From Bacteroidota bacterium (GTDB lineage: Bacteria; Bacteroidota; Ignavibacteria; Ignavibacteriales; Ignavibacteriaceae): a DNA stretch of 64,000 bases. Shown here piece by piece: positions 1 to 8,184 of this stretch. Position 1 is the first letter of the stretch. The number at the start of each line of letters is the position of its first letter. The translations under genes and the position numbers were made by a program. The notes under the pieces are model-generated. The model saw only the letters and a list, made by a program, of their open reading frames with translations. It searched no databases and was not told where the DNA came from. The stretch covers positions 84,596 to 148,595 of the forward strand of contig JADFLR010000009.1 of the NCBI GenBank assembly GCA_022564295.1. The letters are read 5' to 3'.

Positions 1-1093
1 ATTATCAATATTCCGCGATCTCGGAATAAACATGACGAAGCTGCAATCCAGACCTATTATCGGAAACCCATGGGAAGAAATGTTTTATCTCGATTTTATC
101 GGTAACGCAAAAGATAGTAATGTTAAGCAATTGTTAGATAAGCTGGGAAAACATGTCCGTTTTTTAAGGGTGCTGGGATGTTATCCAAGCAAAGATGTTG
201 ATAGAATAAAAGTAAATGTTCCCCTTCAAACCGAAGAAGAAATTCAGCAGGATGAGGCGACACCACCATCTAAAGAAAAAGAGAGCAAACCAAAAGCAAA
301 AGTAAGTTATAAACTTGCAAGCAGAGAATATAAAAGCGATGACACGTTAGTGAAAGCAGGTAATGTTACAATAGGTGGGGATAACTTTGTTGTGATTGCC
401 GGTCCATGTTCGGTAGAATCGAAAGAACAAATAATGGCTTGTGCAAGAGAAGCAAAAGAAAACTATGCACAAATTTTAAGAGGCGGATGTTTCAAACCGC
501 GCACATCTCCTTACAGTTTTCAGGGGCTTGGTTATGATGCGCTGAAATATTTAAAAGATGCTGGGAGAGCTTATGAGCTGCCCGTAATAACAGAAGTTTT
601 AACTATCAACCAGGTTAGCCGTGTTGCAGAACATTCTGACATTCTTCAGGTGGGAGCAAGAAATATGCAAAACTTTGCTCTGCTTTCGGAAGTTGGAAAA
701 TCACTCCGGCCAGTAATGCTTCAAAGAGGAATGATGTCTTCACTTGATGAATTGTTAAATGCCGCCGAGTATATTCTTGCAAAAGGAAACAGGCAGGTTA
801 TTCTTTGCGAAAGAGGAATACGAACTTTTGAAACAGCCACACGAAATACTCTTGATCTTGGAGCAATTCCCGTACTTAAAGAGCAAACTCATTTACCTAT
901 AATTGTTGATCCTTCGCATGCAATGGGACAAAGAGATAAGGTTATTCCTCTTGCAAAAGCTGCAAAAGCAGTTGGGGCACATGGAATAATGGTTGAAATA
1001 CATCCCGAGCCTGATAATGCATTGAGCGACGGACCGCAATCTCTTTACTTCAATCAATTTAAAAATTTAATGAGTGAACTTGCAAAGATGTAA
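1..1093 (+). CDS. Prephenate dehydratase (ACT part) - DAHP synthase fusion, 5' truncated by window
   Basis: The reading frame is open from base 2, upstream of the first ATG at 32, so the start lies outside the window. The first ~75 visible residues match the C-terminal ACT domain of prephenate dehydratase: a KLQSRPI segment corresponds to the Phe-binding ESRP motif, followed by FLRVLGCYP. A charged Lys/Glu linker leads into a complete type I-beta DAHP synthase domain with GPCSVES (about residue 124 from the in-window ATG), RGGCFKPRTSPYSFQG and VDPSHAMGQRD. DAHP synthase condenses PEP and erythrose-4-phosphate; prephenate dehydratase makes phenylpyruvate. The fusion ties pathway entry to the Phe branch and probably to Phe sensing by the ACT domain (inference). 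The dehydratase catalytic domain is not visible. A second DAHP synthase fusion lies at 38659-39789. Confidence 0.93.
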   Translation, partial: LSIFRDLGINMTKLQSRPIIGNPWEEMFYLDFIGNAKDSNVKQLLDKLGKHVRFLRVLGCYPSKDVDRIKVNVPLQTEEEIQQDEATPPSKEKESKPKAKVSYKLASREYKSDDTLVKAGNVTIGGDNFVVIAGPCSVESKEQIMACAREAKENYAQILRGGCFKPRTSPYSFQGLGYDALKYLKDAGRAYELPVITEVLTINQVSRVAEHSDILQVGARNMQNFALLSEVGKSLRPVMLQRGMMSSLDELLNAAEYILAKGNRQVILCERGIRTFETATRNTLDLGAIPVLKEQTHLPIIVDPSHAMGQRDKVIPLAKAAKAVGAHGIMVEIHPEPDNALSDGPQSLYFNQFKNLMSELAKM

Positions 1094-1157
1094 GTGAGGA
1101 TTCTCTTTCTTCATTTAATATTAGACTCAAAAAAATTTAATCTTGCTTTGTTTTTCA

Positions 1158-1327
1158 TGTGTTTATATTTCCAATCTCCACCGTGTCAGGGTATGAATGT
1201 ATGTCTGTATGCCTGCCCGGCTTTTGACGGGATTGCATGTAATAAATCCGGCAGCTGCCGCATGGAAACTAATTGATAATCTTTATCAATTATTTCTCAT
1301 ACATTCATGCAACCATGCATCCAAATA
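1158..1327. repeat. Intergenic palindromic repeat, copy A
   Basis: This stretch aligns with 5038-5171: both start with TGTTTATATTTC and end with ACCATGCATCCA. Imperfect terminal inverted repeats are visible (GTATGAATGTATG at 1191-1203 against CATACATTCATGC at 1298-1310, 12 of 13 paired). Copy A holds an extra internal segment containing a CCCG/CGGG hairpin (about 1216-1231) that copy B lacks. A 60-codon open frame over it (1094-1276) has no protein-like features, so I treat this as a small non-autonomous (MITE/REP-like) repeat. Confidence 0.65.
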
Positions 1328-1471
1328 TATTCCCATAACGTTTCATCTTAACTAATAATAACATCACTCCGCTGAAATTGTTGTTTTAAAGTGCTTCAAA
1401 TTTCAAATATGGTGGAAGGAATGATTTTTGACGTTCAACGTATTATTTAATCAATAATCCCGGTTTTTCAA

Positions 1472-1846
1472 ATGAAAACTTTCATTATCCTCCTCATTCT
1501 TGGTACTGCCGGTTATTTTGGCTATCAGGAATATTTGGATTTATCCAGAACAGTAGAAATTACAGGTAACATTCAGGTATCTCAACAAGGTAATTTTAAT
1601 ATTAATGCTCCACAATTAGGCGGGGACCTTTATATGGCAACTATTCGTGGAACAGCAAAAAACACAAGCAATAAACCGATAAAGAATATATTAATTAAGT
1701 ATAAAGTTGCCGGAATAAGCACCAGCGCAATGATATTTGATTTAGGACCCCAACAGCAATTAGATTTTACTACCAAAGGTGTAAAAACACCCGGCAAGCA
1801 TCCTTCATTCTATCTCGAAAATGTACTATTCGAAGAATCTGATTAA
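1472..1846 (+). CDS. Small membrane-anchored protein with FxLYD-like domain
   Basis: A 124-residue protein with an N-terminal hydrophobic segment (residues 1-15, MKTFIILLILGTAGYFG) that should act as a signal anchor. A predicted beta-rich extracytoplasmic domain follows. The segment around residues 60-90 (GTAKNTSNKPIKNILIKYKV) resembles the FxLYD/DUF3426-type beta-sandwich pattern of an 'NTS.kpi.n..v.y' strand pair; that assignment is tentative. It stands alone between the repeat at 1158-1327 and the SDR gene 44 bp downstream. No clear Shine-Dalgarno sequence precedes the ATG, as for many genes here. Its function is unknown. Confidence 0.7.
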   Translation: MKTFIILLILGTAGYFGYQEYLDLSRTVEITGNIQVSQQGNFNINAPQLGGDLYMATIRGTAKNTSNKPIKNILIKYKVAGISTSAMIFDLGPQQQLDFTTKGVKTPGKHPSFYLENVLFEESD

Positions 1847-1889
1847 ATTAGAAAAGTGAATATTAATCACTTCTAATTAAATCGGATTT

Positions 1890-2705
1890 ATGGAAAACAA
1901 AATTGTATTAATAACCGGTGCAACGGATGGCATTGGCAAGCAAACAGCTTATGAGCTTGCTGATAAAAATGCAACTGTTATTTTGCATGGCAGAAATAAG
2001 GGGCGGCTCTTAAAAACACAGGAAGAAATTTCCCATCTAACAAACAACAACAATATTAGTATTGTTACAGCCAACCTATCTTCGCTAAAACACGTGCGTT
2101 TATTTGCAGAGGAAATAAAAACAAAATTTAAACAACTTGATGTACTTATAAACAACGCCGGTGTTTATATGAAAACCCGCGTGCTTACCGAAGATGGTTT
2201 TGAAACAACCTTTGCTGTTAATCATCTTGCTCCTCTTCTTTTAACAAATCTTCTTCTCAACCTCTTAAAGCAAAGCAGATCCGCAAGAATTATAAATGTG
2301 AGTTCAATTGCACACACAAGAGCACAGTTAGCTTTTGAAAATCTTAACAGCGAAAAACATTTTGATGCTTACAATGCTTATGCGGTTTCAAAACTCGCAA
2401 ATGTTTTATTTACTTATAAACTTGCAGATCAATTAAAAAACGACAGCGTTACTGTTAATGCACTTCATCCCGGTGTAATTAGTACAAAATTATTACATGC
2501 CGGTTTTAATATCGGAGGTGCCCCTGTTAAAGAAGGTGCTGCAACTTCTGTTTATCTTGCCTCATCAAACGAAGTTGAAAATGTATCGGGCAAGTATTTT
2601 GAAAGGATGGAAGACGTTGCTTCTTCTGATGATAGTTATAATAAAGAAAATCAGAAAAAGATGTGGAATGTAAGTTCACAAATGATTGGTCTAAATCCGG
2701 AGTGA
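1890..2705 (+). CDS. Short-chain dehydrogenase/reductase (SDR), retinol-dehydrogenase-like
   Basis: This 271-residue protein has the classical SDR layout. A TGATDGIG nucleotide-binding motif lies at residues 9-16, NNAGVY at about 88, the catalytic Ser in INVSSIAH at about 138, and the YAVSK catalytic Tyr/Lys pair at about 165. HPGVISTKL after the catalytic motif resembles the RDH/WW-oxidoreductase-like subgroup. It should be a cytosolic NAD(P)-dependent oxidoreductase; the substrate cannot be deduced. The following cupin gene starts 2 bp after its stop, so the two are probably cotranscribed. Confidence 0.92.
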   Translation: MENKIVLITGATDGIGKQTAYELADKNATVILHGRNKGRLLKTQEEISHLTNNNNISIVTANLSSLKHVRLFAEEIKTKFKQLDVLINNAGVYMKTRVLTEDGFETTFAVNHLAPLLLTNLLLNLLKQSRSARIINVSSIAHTRAQLAFENLNSEKHFDAYNAYAVSKLANVLFTYKLADQLKNDSVTVNALHPGVISTKLLHAGFNIGGAPVKEGAATSVYLASSNEVENVSGKYFERMEDVASSDDSYNKENQKKMWNVSSQMIGLNPE

Positions 2706-2707
2706 TT

Positions 2708-3022
2708 TTGAAGAAAAATATTTTCGATAACATCCCTTCGAACATTCCCGAAGAAATTATTGAAACTTTAGTTGATAGTGATGGAATAAAAGTAGAACGT
2801 ATTATTTCAAGAGGACATGTTTCCCCCAAAGATTTTTGGTACGATCAGGATAAAAATGAATTTGTGATTTTGCTGAAAGGAAGTGCGAAGCTTCTCTTCG
2901 ACAATGATGAGCATATAATATTAAGTGCGGGCGATTATTTAAATATTCCCGCACATAAAAAACACCGTGTTGAATGGACAGACCCCGAAACTGAAACTAT
3001 CTGGATCGCAATTTTTTATTGA
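2708..3022 (+). CDS. Cupin domain protein (TTG start)
   Basis: A single-domain cupin of about 105 residues. WYDQDKNEFVILLKGSAKLLF and AGDYLNIPAHKKHRVEW give the two cupin motifs, with metal-ligand-type Glu and His residues. A longer frame opens at an ATG at 2663 inside the SDR gene. I prefer TTG at 2708 because GGAG at 2699-2702 sits 5 bases upstream and the resulting N-terminus (MKKNIFDNIP) matches the usual start of this family. The small-molecule ligand is unknown. It ends 7 bp inside the tail of the convergent DUF3179 gene. Confidence 0.85.
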   Translation: MKKNIFDNIPSNIPEEIIETLVDSDGIKVERIISRGHVSPKDFWYDQDKNEFVILLKGSAKLLFDNDEHIILSAGDYLNIPAHKKHRVEWTDPETETIWIAIFY

Positions 3023-4065
3023 GCGATTAATGAATTGGGATAAAATGCAGCCCATGCAAACCAGTAGGCAATAAATGCCTTCGCTTGCTGTAAACTCTCA
3101 CCTGCTCTTGGTCCTTCAATCGCTTCACCGAATATATTCCATTTGGTTCCTTCATTATCCATCATAACCAGCGGCAGTTCACCTTGAGTAATTGTAAATT
3201 CCAAAGTGGTTCCGTCATCTAATTTTCTTTTATAAGCCGCAGCAAAATTCTTCCCGCTGCTTCCTATTACAACAAATTCATCTCCGCCGAAAGATACATT
3301 TTCAATCGAAATCTCCGTTGAAAATGAGTTTATTACAAATGCCATCGTTTGTCTTCCTACAATCAAACCGAGAACACGCTCTTTTTTCTGCAGACGGTTG
3401 TCTTCATTACTAACAGGAAAAATTAGATCATCATTTGTTTTATATCCTCCATAGGGATAAACACCATACTGTCTGCCAAAACCCGTATTGGTAGATAAAA
3501 GTTTTGAGGTCGGATACATTTCACGCCAGGTTTTATAAGTTGTTTCAATTATCTTGCTTGTTTCAATTTCATTCCCTATCAACGAACCGTTAACACATAG
3601 CAGTTTCATCTGCGACCAATTGCTGTTGCTTCCTCTGTCATAAGGAATAAGATTAGAGTTGAACAATAAACCCGATACGCCGAATTCTGAATTTGAAACG
3701 ACGCCCTGTCTTTTCCATGCTATTGCTGAGCCGGTTAACGGACAATAAGTAATTGCTGTTTTTTGTCCGCTAATATCATCGTTCACTATTTCATGCCAAT
3801 CAAGAATCGGATGGGGATATACTTTTATCGTTCCGCCAATTTTAATTCCGATAACCAAATCATCATCCAGCAAATAAGAAGCATCGTTAACATTTGTGAA
3901 TTGCGGATTATCTACAGATGGAATGCCATCTTTTCCCGGGCCGCCGTCAAATATCTCATCTTTTTTGATAAGCCATTCACCTGATATATCTGCATTATCA
4001 ACAGTATCGCAACTGTTAAGATAGAAAGCTAATGCAATGAGTGAAATTATTTTTGTTACTTTCAT
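3016..4065 (-). CDS. DUF3179 domain-containing lipoprotein
   Basis: A 349-residue DUF3179 protein. A lipoprotein signal peptide with an LNSC lipobox at residues 16-19 indicates membrane anchoring. Family-typical segments include KDGIPSVDNPQF, ILDWHEIVND, ITYCPLTGSAIAW and VSGLLFNSNLIPYDR; the conserved Cys, Trp and His residues are kept. The molecular function of DUF3179 is not established. The outer-membrane protein gene 12 bp upstream on the same strand suggests an envelope role in one operon. A second family member lies at 59333-60457 without the lipobox. Confidence 0.88.
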   Translation of the reverse strand: MKVTKIISLIALAFYLNSCDTVDNADISGEWLIKKDEIFDGGPGKDGIPSVDNPQFTNVNDASYLLDDDLVIGIKIGGTIKVYPHPILDWHEIVNDDISGQKTAITYCPLTGSAIAWKRQGVVSNSEFGVSGLLFNSNLIPYDRGSNSNWSQMKLLCVNGSLIGNEIETSKIIETTYKTWREMYPTSKLLSTNTGFGRQYGVYPYGGYKTNDDLIFPVSNEDNRLQKKERVLGLIVGRQTMAFVINSFSTEISIENVSFGGDEFVVIGSSGKNFAAAYKRKLDDGTTLEFTITQGELPLVMMDNEGTKWNIFGEAIEGPRAGESLQQAKAFIAYWFAWAAFYPNSLIAQ

Positions 4066-4077
4066 TATTAACTCCTT

Positions 4078-5037
4078 TTAAAATTGATCGCCTATTAAAT
4101 TGATGCTATAAAATAACCCAATCGATGCCGAATAAGTGGTTGTTAACTGTGTGCCTGTTAAATTTCTGTAAAGCGGAATTTGCCCGCTCAATCTTGCTGT
4201 AAAATGATCGCTTATTTTTCCGTTAACACCGGGAACAAGATACAACCAGTTTCCTCCTGTGTTAGGAAGCTGCCCGCCGTCAAACTTATCCGGTGTTGTG
4301 TTTCTGAACCGCAGCATTAAAGTAAAATCAAAAAACGTATCTGTTCTATATCCGGCACCAAGATTTACGAACAGTTCATTACCAAATGTATACCCTTGCT
4401 GAAAGCTTTCACCAAAACGATTGTTTGTTCCGTTCAGTCTGTAAGAAACATTTAAGAAAACATTAAGCGGAAGTGCGGGCACAAATCCTTTTGAAAAATA
4501 TCCCCACAATACTCCGTCCCACGAACCGGTTCCCGGCTGCATATCTGCAGGTACTAATATTCCGTCCGATCTTAAAGTAGAATTACCTATCGGGAGTTTT
4601 GCTCCCACGCCAAGAGTAAGTTCAATCTGATCAACAAGAGATAAAGGAATGAAATTATATTTTACAAGAATAATACCGTCACTTAATCCGCCGGTATTTA
4701 ATCTGCTTGATAAATCACCGTACGAAGATATGTTCCTGCTTTGGTTTATAAATGTAAAAAGCGCTGTGAGGGAAATTCTTCCTGTTAATCCGTAATTAAC
4801 CTCTAACAGAAATGAGTTTACTCTTCGTTCACGAAGATCATCATCAAGTCTTACTGTTCCGGCATAAACATCCTGCAAGCTATTAAGCTCATAAGTAAAA
4901 CCAACTTGCAACTCACCTTCGGAGGCATTTGAAATATCCAACGAACCTAATAACGGGGAACCCGCAGAACAGCAAGCTTGCGGCAATAGTTCCGCAGTAA
5001 TTAACAATAATAAAGTTATTAAATAAATTCGTTTCAT
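4078..5037 (-). CDS. Predicted outer-membrane beta-barrel protein
   Basis: This 319-residue protein begins with a signal peptide (MKRIYLITLLLLITAELLPQ) followed by a CCSAGSP segment. The rest alternates aromatic and polar residues in strand-like stretches (VNYGLTGRISLTALFTF, LFVNLGAGYRTDTFFDFTLMLRF) and ends in a short beta strand, as in outer-membrane barrels of the transporter/MetA-like type. I cannot name the substrate. It is the first gene of a two-gene unit with the DUF3179 lipoprotein. The repeat at 5038-5171 occupies its promoter region. Confidence 0.75.
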   Translation of the reverse strand: MKRIYLITLLLLITAELLPQACCSAGSPLLGSLDISNASEGELQVGFTYELNSLQDVYAGTVRLDDDLRERRVNSFLLEVNYGLTGRISLTALFTFINQSRNISSYGDLSSRLNTGGLSDGIILVKYNFIPLSLVDQIELTLGVGAKLPIGNSTLRSDGILVPADMQPGTGSWDGVLWGYFSKGFVPALPLNVFLNVSYRLNGTNNRFGESFQQGYTFGNELFVNLGAGYRTDTFFDFTLMLRFRNTTPDKFDGGQLPNTGGNWLYLVPGVNGKISDHFTARLSGQIPLYRNLTGTQLTTTYSASIGLFYSINLIGDQF

Positions 5038-5171
5038 ATGTTTATATTTCTAATTTCAACCAAGGTTAAGTATGAATGCATGACTGTATATAATGAATCC
5101 GTAAGTTGCTTTATGGATACATTTTTATAATCTTTTTAAATCATTCCTCATCCAACCATGCATCCATACAA
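5038..5171. repeat. Intergenic palindromic repeat, copy B
   Basis: Shorter relative of the repeat at 1158-1327. Terminal inverted repeats are GTATGAATGCATG (5070-5082) and CATGCATCCATAC (5157-5169), pairing at 12 of 13 positions. It abuts the start codon of the outer-membrane protein gene, so part of its leader or promoter derives from the repeat. Confidence 0.65.
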
Positions 5172-5360
5172 ATTTCCATTTTAAATATATAACCATTCCC
5201 TTGTGTGTTTTAATCTATAATGTTTGTTTCCTTACAATCAAGCTGGTTTCCTCAACTACCTTTTTCTTAATTACATATCCATTATAACTTCCTAAAGCCA
5301 TCCCTTTTGTCGTCTCGCTTACATTACCATGTTAGTGCCCTTTGCTTGCTTTGCCTATTC

Positions 5361-5376
5361 GGTGATGCAAATCACC
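5361..5376. promoter_or_regulatory. FNR/Crp-family-like operator palindrome
   Basis: GGTGAT-GCAA-ATCACC is a perfect 6+4+6 inverted repeat. It resembles the FNR-type TTGAT-N4-ATCAA site with G/C at the outer positions. It lies 166 bp upstream of the YceI start, in the divergent region shared with the gene at 4078-5037. A Crp/Fnr regulator is encoded nearby at 6596-7285, so autologous control is plausible but not shown. Confidence 0.4.
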
Positions 5377-5541
5377 AATGCGCCTAAACAAAGAACCTTC
5401 ACGAATCAATTGTCATCTACCTGTCAATCGTCATTCAAATCACTATATATATTGACACTCAATTAATTACGTTATCGTTTGTATCTATATATACATCATT
5501 AACAATAACTTATTTATTAATAAACAAAAGAAAGGAATAGC

Positions 5542-6180
5542 ATGAAAGCTATTATTAAATCACTCGTATTAAGTTTGCTGATTATGACTGCTGCATTTGC
5601 CGGCGGTTTTGATATAAACACTAAAGGCGAACAAACATTCTCATTTAAAGATAAGGTGGGAAGAAACCAGGCAACTTTTTTCAGCACTACACCGCTGGAA
5701 GATATAACCGGAATGAGTACTGATGTTTGGGGAACAGTATCGTTTGATATTGAAGATGTTGAAAACACTCTGAAAGGTGAAATATTAATCTCCACAGCAT
5801 CATTAAAATCAGGAATTGATTTAAGGGATGAACACATCAGCAGTGCCGATTGGCTTGATGCAGAAAAGTTTCCAACTATATCTTTTAAAATTAAAGAAGT
5901 GACGGGGATTGAGAAAATTGAAGACAACAAATTAAAAGCAAAAGTGCTTGGAGAATTCACGGTGCACGGTGTTACAATGGAAGTTGAATCTGAAGTAACG
6001 CTTGTTTATTTGGAAGAAAATGAAATGACGAAAATGAGACTGCCCGGTGACCTTTTGGGAGTAAGGGCTAAGATCAACATTAATCTTTCCGATTACGGCA
6101 TACAGCATATGGTACTTGACCAAAAAGTATCAGATGAAATAGAGATAAATGTAAACATTGTTGGTTCCAACAAAATGTAA
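5542..6180 (+). CDS. YceI family periplasmic lipid-binding protein
   Basis: A 212-residue protein with a signal peptide (residues 1-20, cleavage after AFA) and a YceI lipocalin-like barrel. Typical segments are FDIEDVENTLKGEILISTASLKSG, RDEHISSADWLDAEKFPTISFK and GEFTVHGVTMEVE. Family members bind polyisoprenoid-type lipids in the periplasm. An AAAGGAAT Shine-Dalgarno sequence precedes the ATG and a terminator follows at 6235. The long leader contains the FNR-like palindrome at 5361-5376. It appears monocistronic. Confidence 0.9.
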   Translation: MKAIIKSLVLSLLIMTAAFAGGFDINTKGEQTFSFKDKVGRNQATFFSTTPLEDITGMSTDVWGTVSFDIEDVENTLKGEILISTASLKSGIDLRDEHISSADWLDAEKFPTISFKIKEVTGIEKIEDNKLKAKVLGEFTVHGVTMEVESEVTLVYLEENEMTKMRLPGDLLGVRAKININLSDYGIQHMVLDQKVSDEIEINVNIVGSNKM

Positions 6181-6234
6181 ATAATAGCGCTGGTTGAATA
6201 AAAGATGAGCAAAACAAAGCAAGTCACTGCTATA

Positions 6235-6262
6235 AAGCTCCGCAAATAAAGCGGGGCTTTTG
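6235..6262 (+). terminator. Rho-independent terminator of the YceI gene
   Basis: AAGCTCCGC - AAATAAA - GCGGGGCTT forms a GC-rich stem followed by a short T run, 55 bp after the YceI stop and before the convergent gene at 6286. Confidence 0.75.
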
Positions 6263-6285
6263 CTATTAAATTTTACAAGTGGATA

Positions 6286-6528
6286 TCAATTTGCAGCACG
6301 AGTTAACTCTAATCGTTCTATAAATTTCTCTTCATCCAAATCTCCGTAAGAATATAATTCATCATCAATAAACAATGCCGGGGCAATAATTATACCGTTA
6401 GAGTTCACTTTTTTAATGTTTTCAACTAAAAGATTAATCTCTTTTCTGTTATTCAAAAGTTCTTTTAATTGGTTTTCCACCCTTTGGCAGGAGAGACAAT
6501 TGCCGGTAATAAAAAGAGTAATATCCAT
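6286..6528 (-). CDS. Thioredoxin/glutaredoxin-fold small protein (CxxC)
   Basis: An 80-residue protein with an N-terminal beta strand and CLSC at residues 11-14, followed by a helix and the IIIAPALFID segment carrying the cis-Pro of the thioredoxin fold. It is close to minimal size for the fold and has no signal peptide, so it is probably a cytosolic thiol-redox protein. It lies 67 bp downstream of the Crp/Fnr regulator on the same strand and may be cotranscribed with it. Confidence 0.8.
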   Translation of the reverse strand: MDITLFITGNCLSCQRVENQLKELLNNRKEINLLVENIKKVNSNGIIIAPALFIDDELYSYGDLDEEKFIERLELTRAAN

Positions 6529-6595
6529 ATAATTTTTAACTCAAATATATTACCCGCGGCACATCTGTACTGTCATCATTAAGACAGAAATGCAT

Positions 6596-7285
6596 TTACC
6601 CCACCCTTTTTTTCAATTCTTCTTTGTTCTGAATAATTAATTTCTTCCGGTCAAAATTGATTACGCCTTTTTCTCTAAGGTCTGTTAGTACAGAATTCAC
6701 TGTCTGCCTCGAACAAGCTGTGAGTTCTGCTATATCCTGATGTTTGAGAAATGGTTTAACAAATATCTCATCGCCAATTTGTTTACCGTTTTCATCGGCT
6801 AATCTTAAAAGAAAAGAAATAACACGCTGCCCGGCATCTTTAAAAACTAATTCTTCAATTCGCTCAGAGTATTTGCGCATCTTTAAACCAATTAGTTTTG
6901 TCAGGCGAAGGTTTAGTTCTGGGTTATGATCCACAAATTGCTTGAAATCATCTTTATTAATTGCACAAACTAAAACTTCATCTAGTGTGGTTGCAAATTC
7001 TTTTCTTTCATCTTCATCCAGGTAGGACATTTCCCCAAACACCTCGCCTTTATTTATCAATCCCAAAATCATTTCTTTGCCGTCGGGAGACATCCTGGTA
7101 AGTTTTACCCTTCCCTTCTTCAAAAAGTAGATTGACTTTGAAGGCTCCTGTGGAAAGTATATGGGTTGGTTTTTGGAAATGTTTTGCATAGAAGTGATCC
7201 TTTTCAATTCTTCCATACTTTCATTATCCAAATTTCTAAAGAGATTAAAGTTTTCCAGATACCAGAATTTTGTCAGCTCTGCCAT
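6596..7285 (-). CDS. Crp/Fnr family transcriptional regulator
   Basis: This 229-residue protein has an N-terminal cyclic-nucleotide-binding-type beta-roll (residues ~15-130, GEVFGEMSYLDEDERKEFA), a dimerisation helix and a C-terminal winged helix-turn-helix with LTACSRQTVNSVLTDLREKGVI (about residues 178-200). The cysteine pattern of a [4Fe-4S] FNR is absent from the N-terminus. It may therefore respond to a nucleotide or another ligand. Candidate targets include the FNR-like palindrome at 5361-5376. Confidence 0.92.
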   Translation of the reverse strand: MAELTKFWYLENFNLFRNLDNESMEELKRITSMQNISKNQPIYFPQEPSKSIYFLKKGRVKLTRMSPDGKEMILGLINKGEVFGEMSYLDEDERKEFATTLDEVLVCAINKDDFKQFVDHNPELNLRLTKLIGLKMRKYSERIEELVFKDAGQRVISFLLRLADENGKQIGDEIFVKPFLKHQDIAELTACSRQTVNSVLTDLREKGVINFDRKKLIIQNKEELKKRVG

Positions 7286-7647
7286 TTTGATTTCCTTTAG
7301 CTATAACTAGATAATTGTTGATATAAAGAGGTAGTTCCTAAAATTAAACAATGCTGTCGTTATAAAGAAATGTTAATGTACAAATAATAGTACCAGATTG
7401 TAAAGGCATTTACGGTTCATTGTGTTTCGGTAAGCATTTCGATGCTTTTTTCGATTTGAATTATTGTAGAAATTAATCAAGCTAATGTTTTACTTACGTA
7501 CCATTTGCCGGGAATATTAGTAATATCGTTTTAGATTTACTTTGCAAATCCAATCCATTTTGATATTTTACTTCCGTTAAAATCTACCGCTTGGTGGGTA
7601 TTTGTTTTAATAAGGAAAATTATAATCATTATTTAGAGGATGCTAAT
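7286..7647. other. Divergent intergenic region
   Basis: This 362-bp region separates the minus-strand Crp/Fnr gene from the plus-strand gene at 7648. Apart from the terminator-like hairpin at 7432-7451 I see no gene or repeat. Two divergent promoters must lie here. Confidence 0.5.
7432..7451 (+). terminator. Terminator-like hairpin inside a divergent intergenic region
   Basis: AAGCAT-TTCG-ATGCTT followed by T residues forms a compact plus-strand terminator. No plus-strand gene ends here; the next one starts at 7648. It may end a short leader or small RNA starting in the 7290-7430 interval. Confidence 0.5.
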
Positions 7648-8127
7648 ATGAAAAGACTAACAATATTTGTGGTGCTGTTTCTTTTCGGAATTGGTTTTGC
7701 CCAATCCGAAAATTTTGAAACCGGCTATATAGATATTTTAAAGAAAGACATTCAAACCGAGGCAAAAAAACTTGTTGGCGAAAATCTTGAGATGACCGAG
7801 GATCAGGAAAATGTTTTCTGGCCGTTGTACGATGAGTATGTTGCTGAATTGCTTGAGCTTTCTAATGAAAGATTAAATGTGATTTCAAGTTATATGCTTG
7901 ACTATTATGATCTTTCAGACGAAAAAGCAGAAAAGCTGGTAAACCAGGCAATGGATATTGAACAGAAAAGGCTGGACTTAAAGAGAAAGTATATTGCAAA
8001 GATGAATGAAGTGCTGCCGGCGAAGTTAGTTGGAAAGTATTTTCAGATTGACAATTATCTTCAAACTTTGGTTACTATTCAAAGGCAATCAACAATACCG
8101 TTTATAAAAACTGATGGTGAAGAATAG
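7648..8127 (+). CDS. Secreted helical protein, Spy/CpxP-like
   Basis: The 159-residue protein starts at ATG 7648, preceded by GAGGA at 7636-7640; a longer frame from 7591 adds a non-signal N-terminus and is less likely. A signal peptide (MKRLTIFVVLFLFGIGFAQ) is followed by an almost entirely helical domain rich in Glu, Lys and Leu. LEMTEDQENVFWPLYDEY resembles the LTxxQ-type helical repeat of periplasmic Spy/CpxP proteins; that placement is an inference. A terminator follows at 8152. Confidence 0.75.
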   Translation: MKRLTIFVVLFLFGIGFAQSENFETGYIDILKKDIQTEAKKLVGENLEMTEDQENVFWPLYDEYVAELLELSNERLNVISSYMLDYYDLSDEKAEKLVNQAMDIEQKRLDLKRKYIAKMNEVLPAKLVGKYFQIDNYLQTLVTIQRQSTIPFIKTDGEE

Positions 8128-8151
8128 TAATTCAAATAATAAGATTATCAA

Positions 8152-8177
8152 AGCGCAGTCAATTGGCTGCGTTTTTA
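8152..8177 (+). terminator. Terminator between convergent genes
   Basis: CGCAG-TCAATTGG-CTGCG followed by TTTTT lies 25 bp after the stop at 8127 and just before the 3' end of msrA. Confidence 0.75.
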
Positions 8178-8184
8178 TATTAAA

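Noticed and set aside
1094..1276. Open frame of 60 codons directly after the DAHP synthase fusion
   Set aside because: It runs over the palindromic repeat at 1158-1327, has no Shine-Dalgarno sequence and no protein-like composition.
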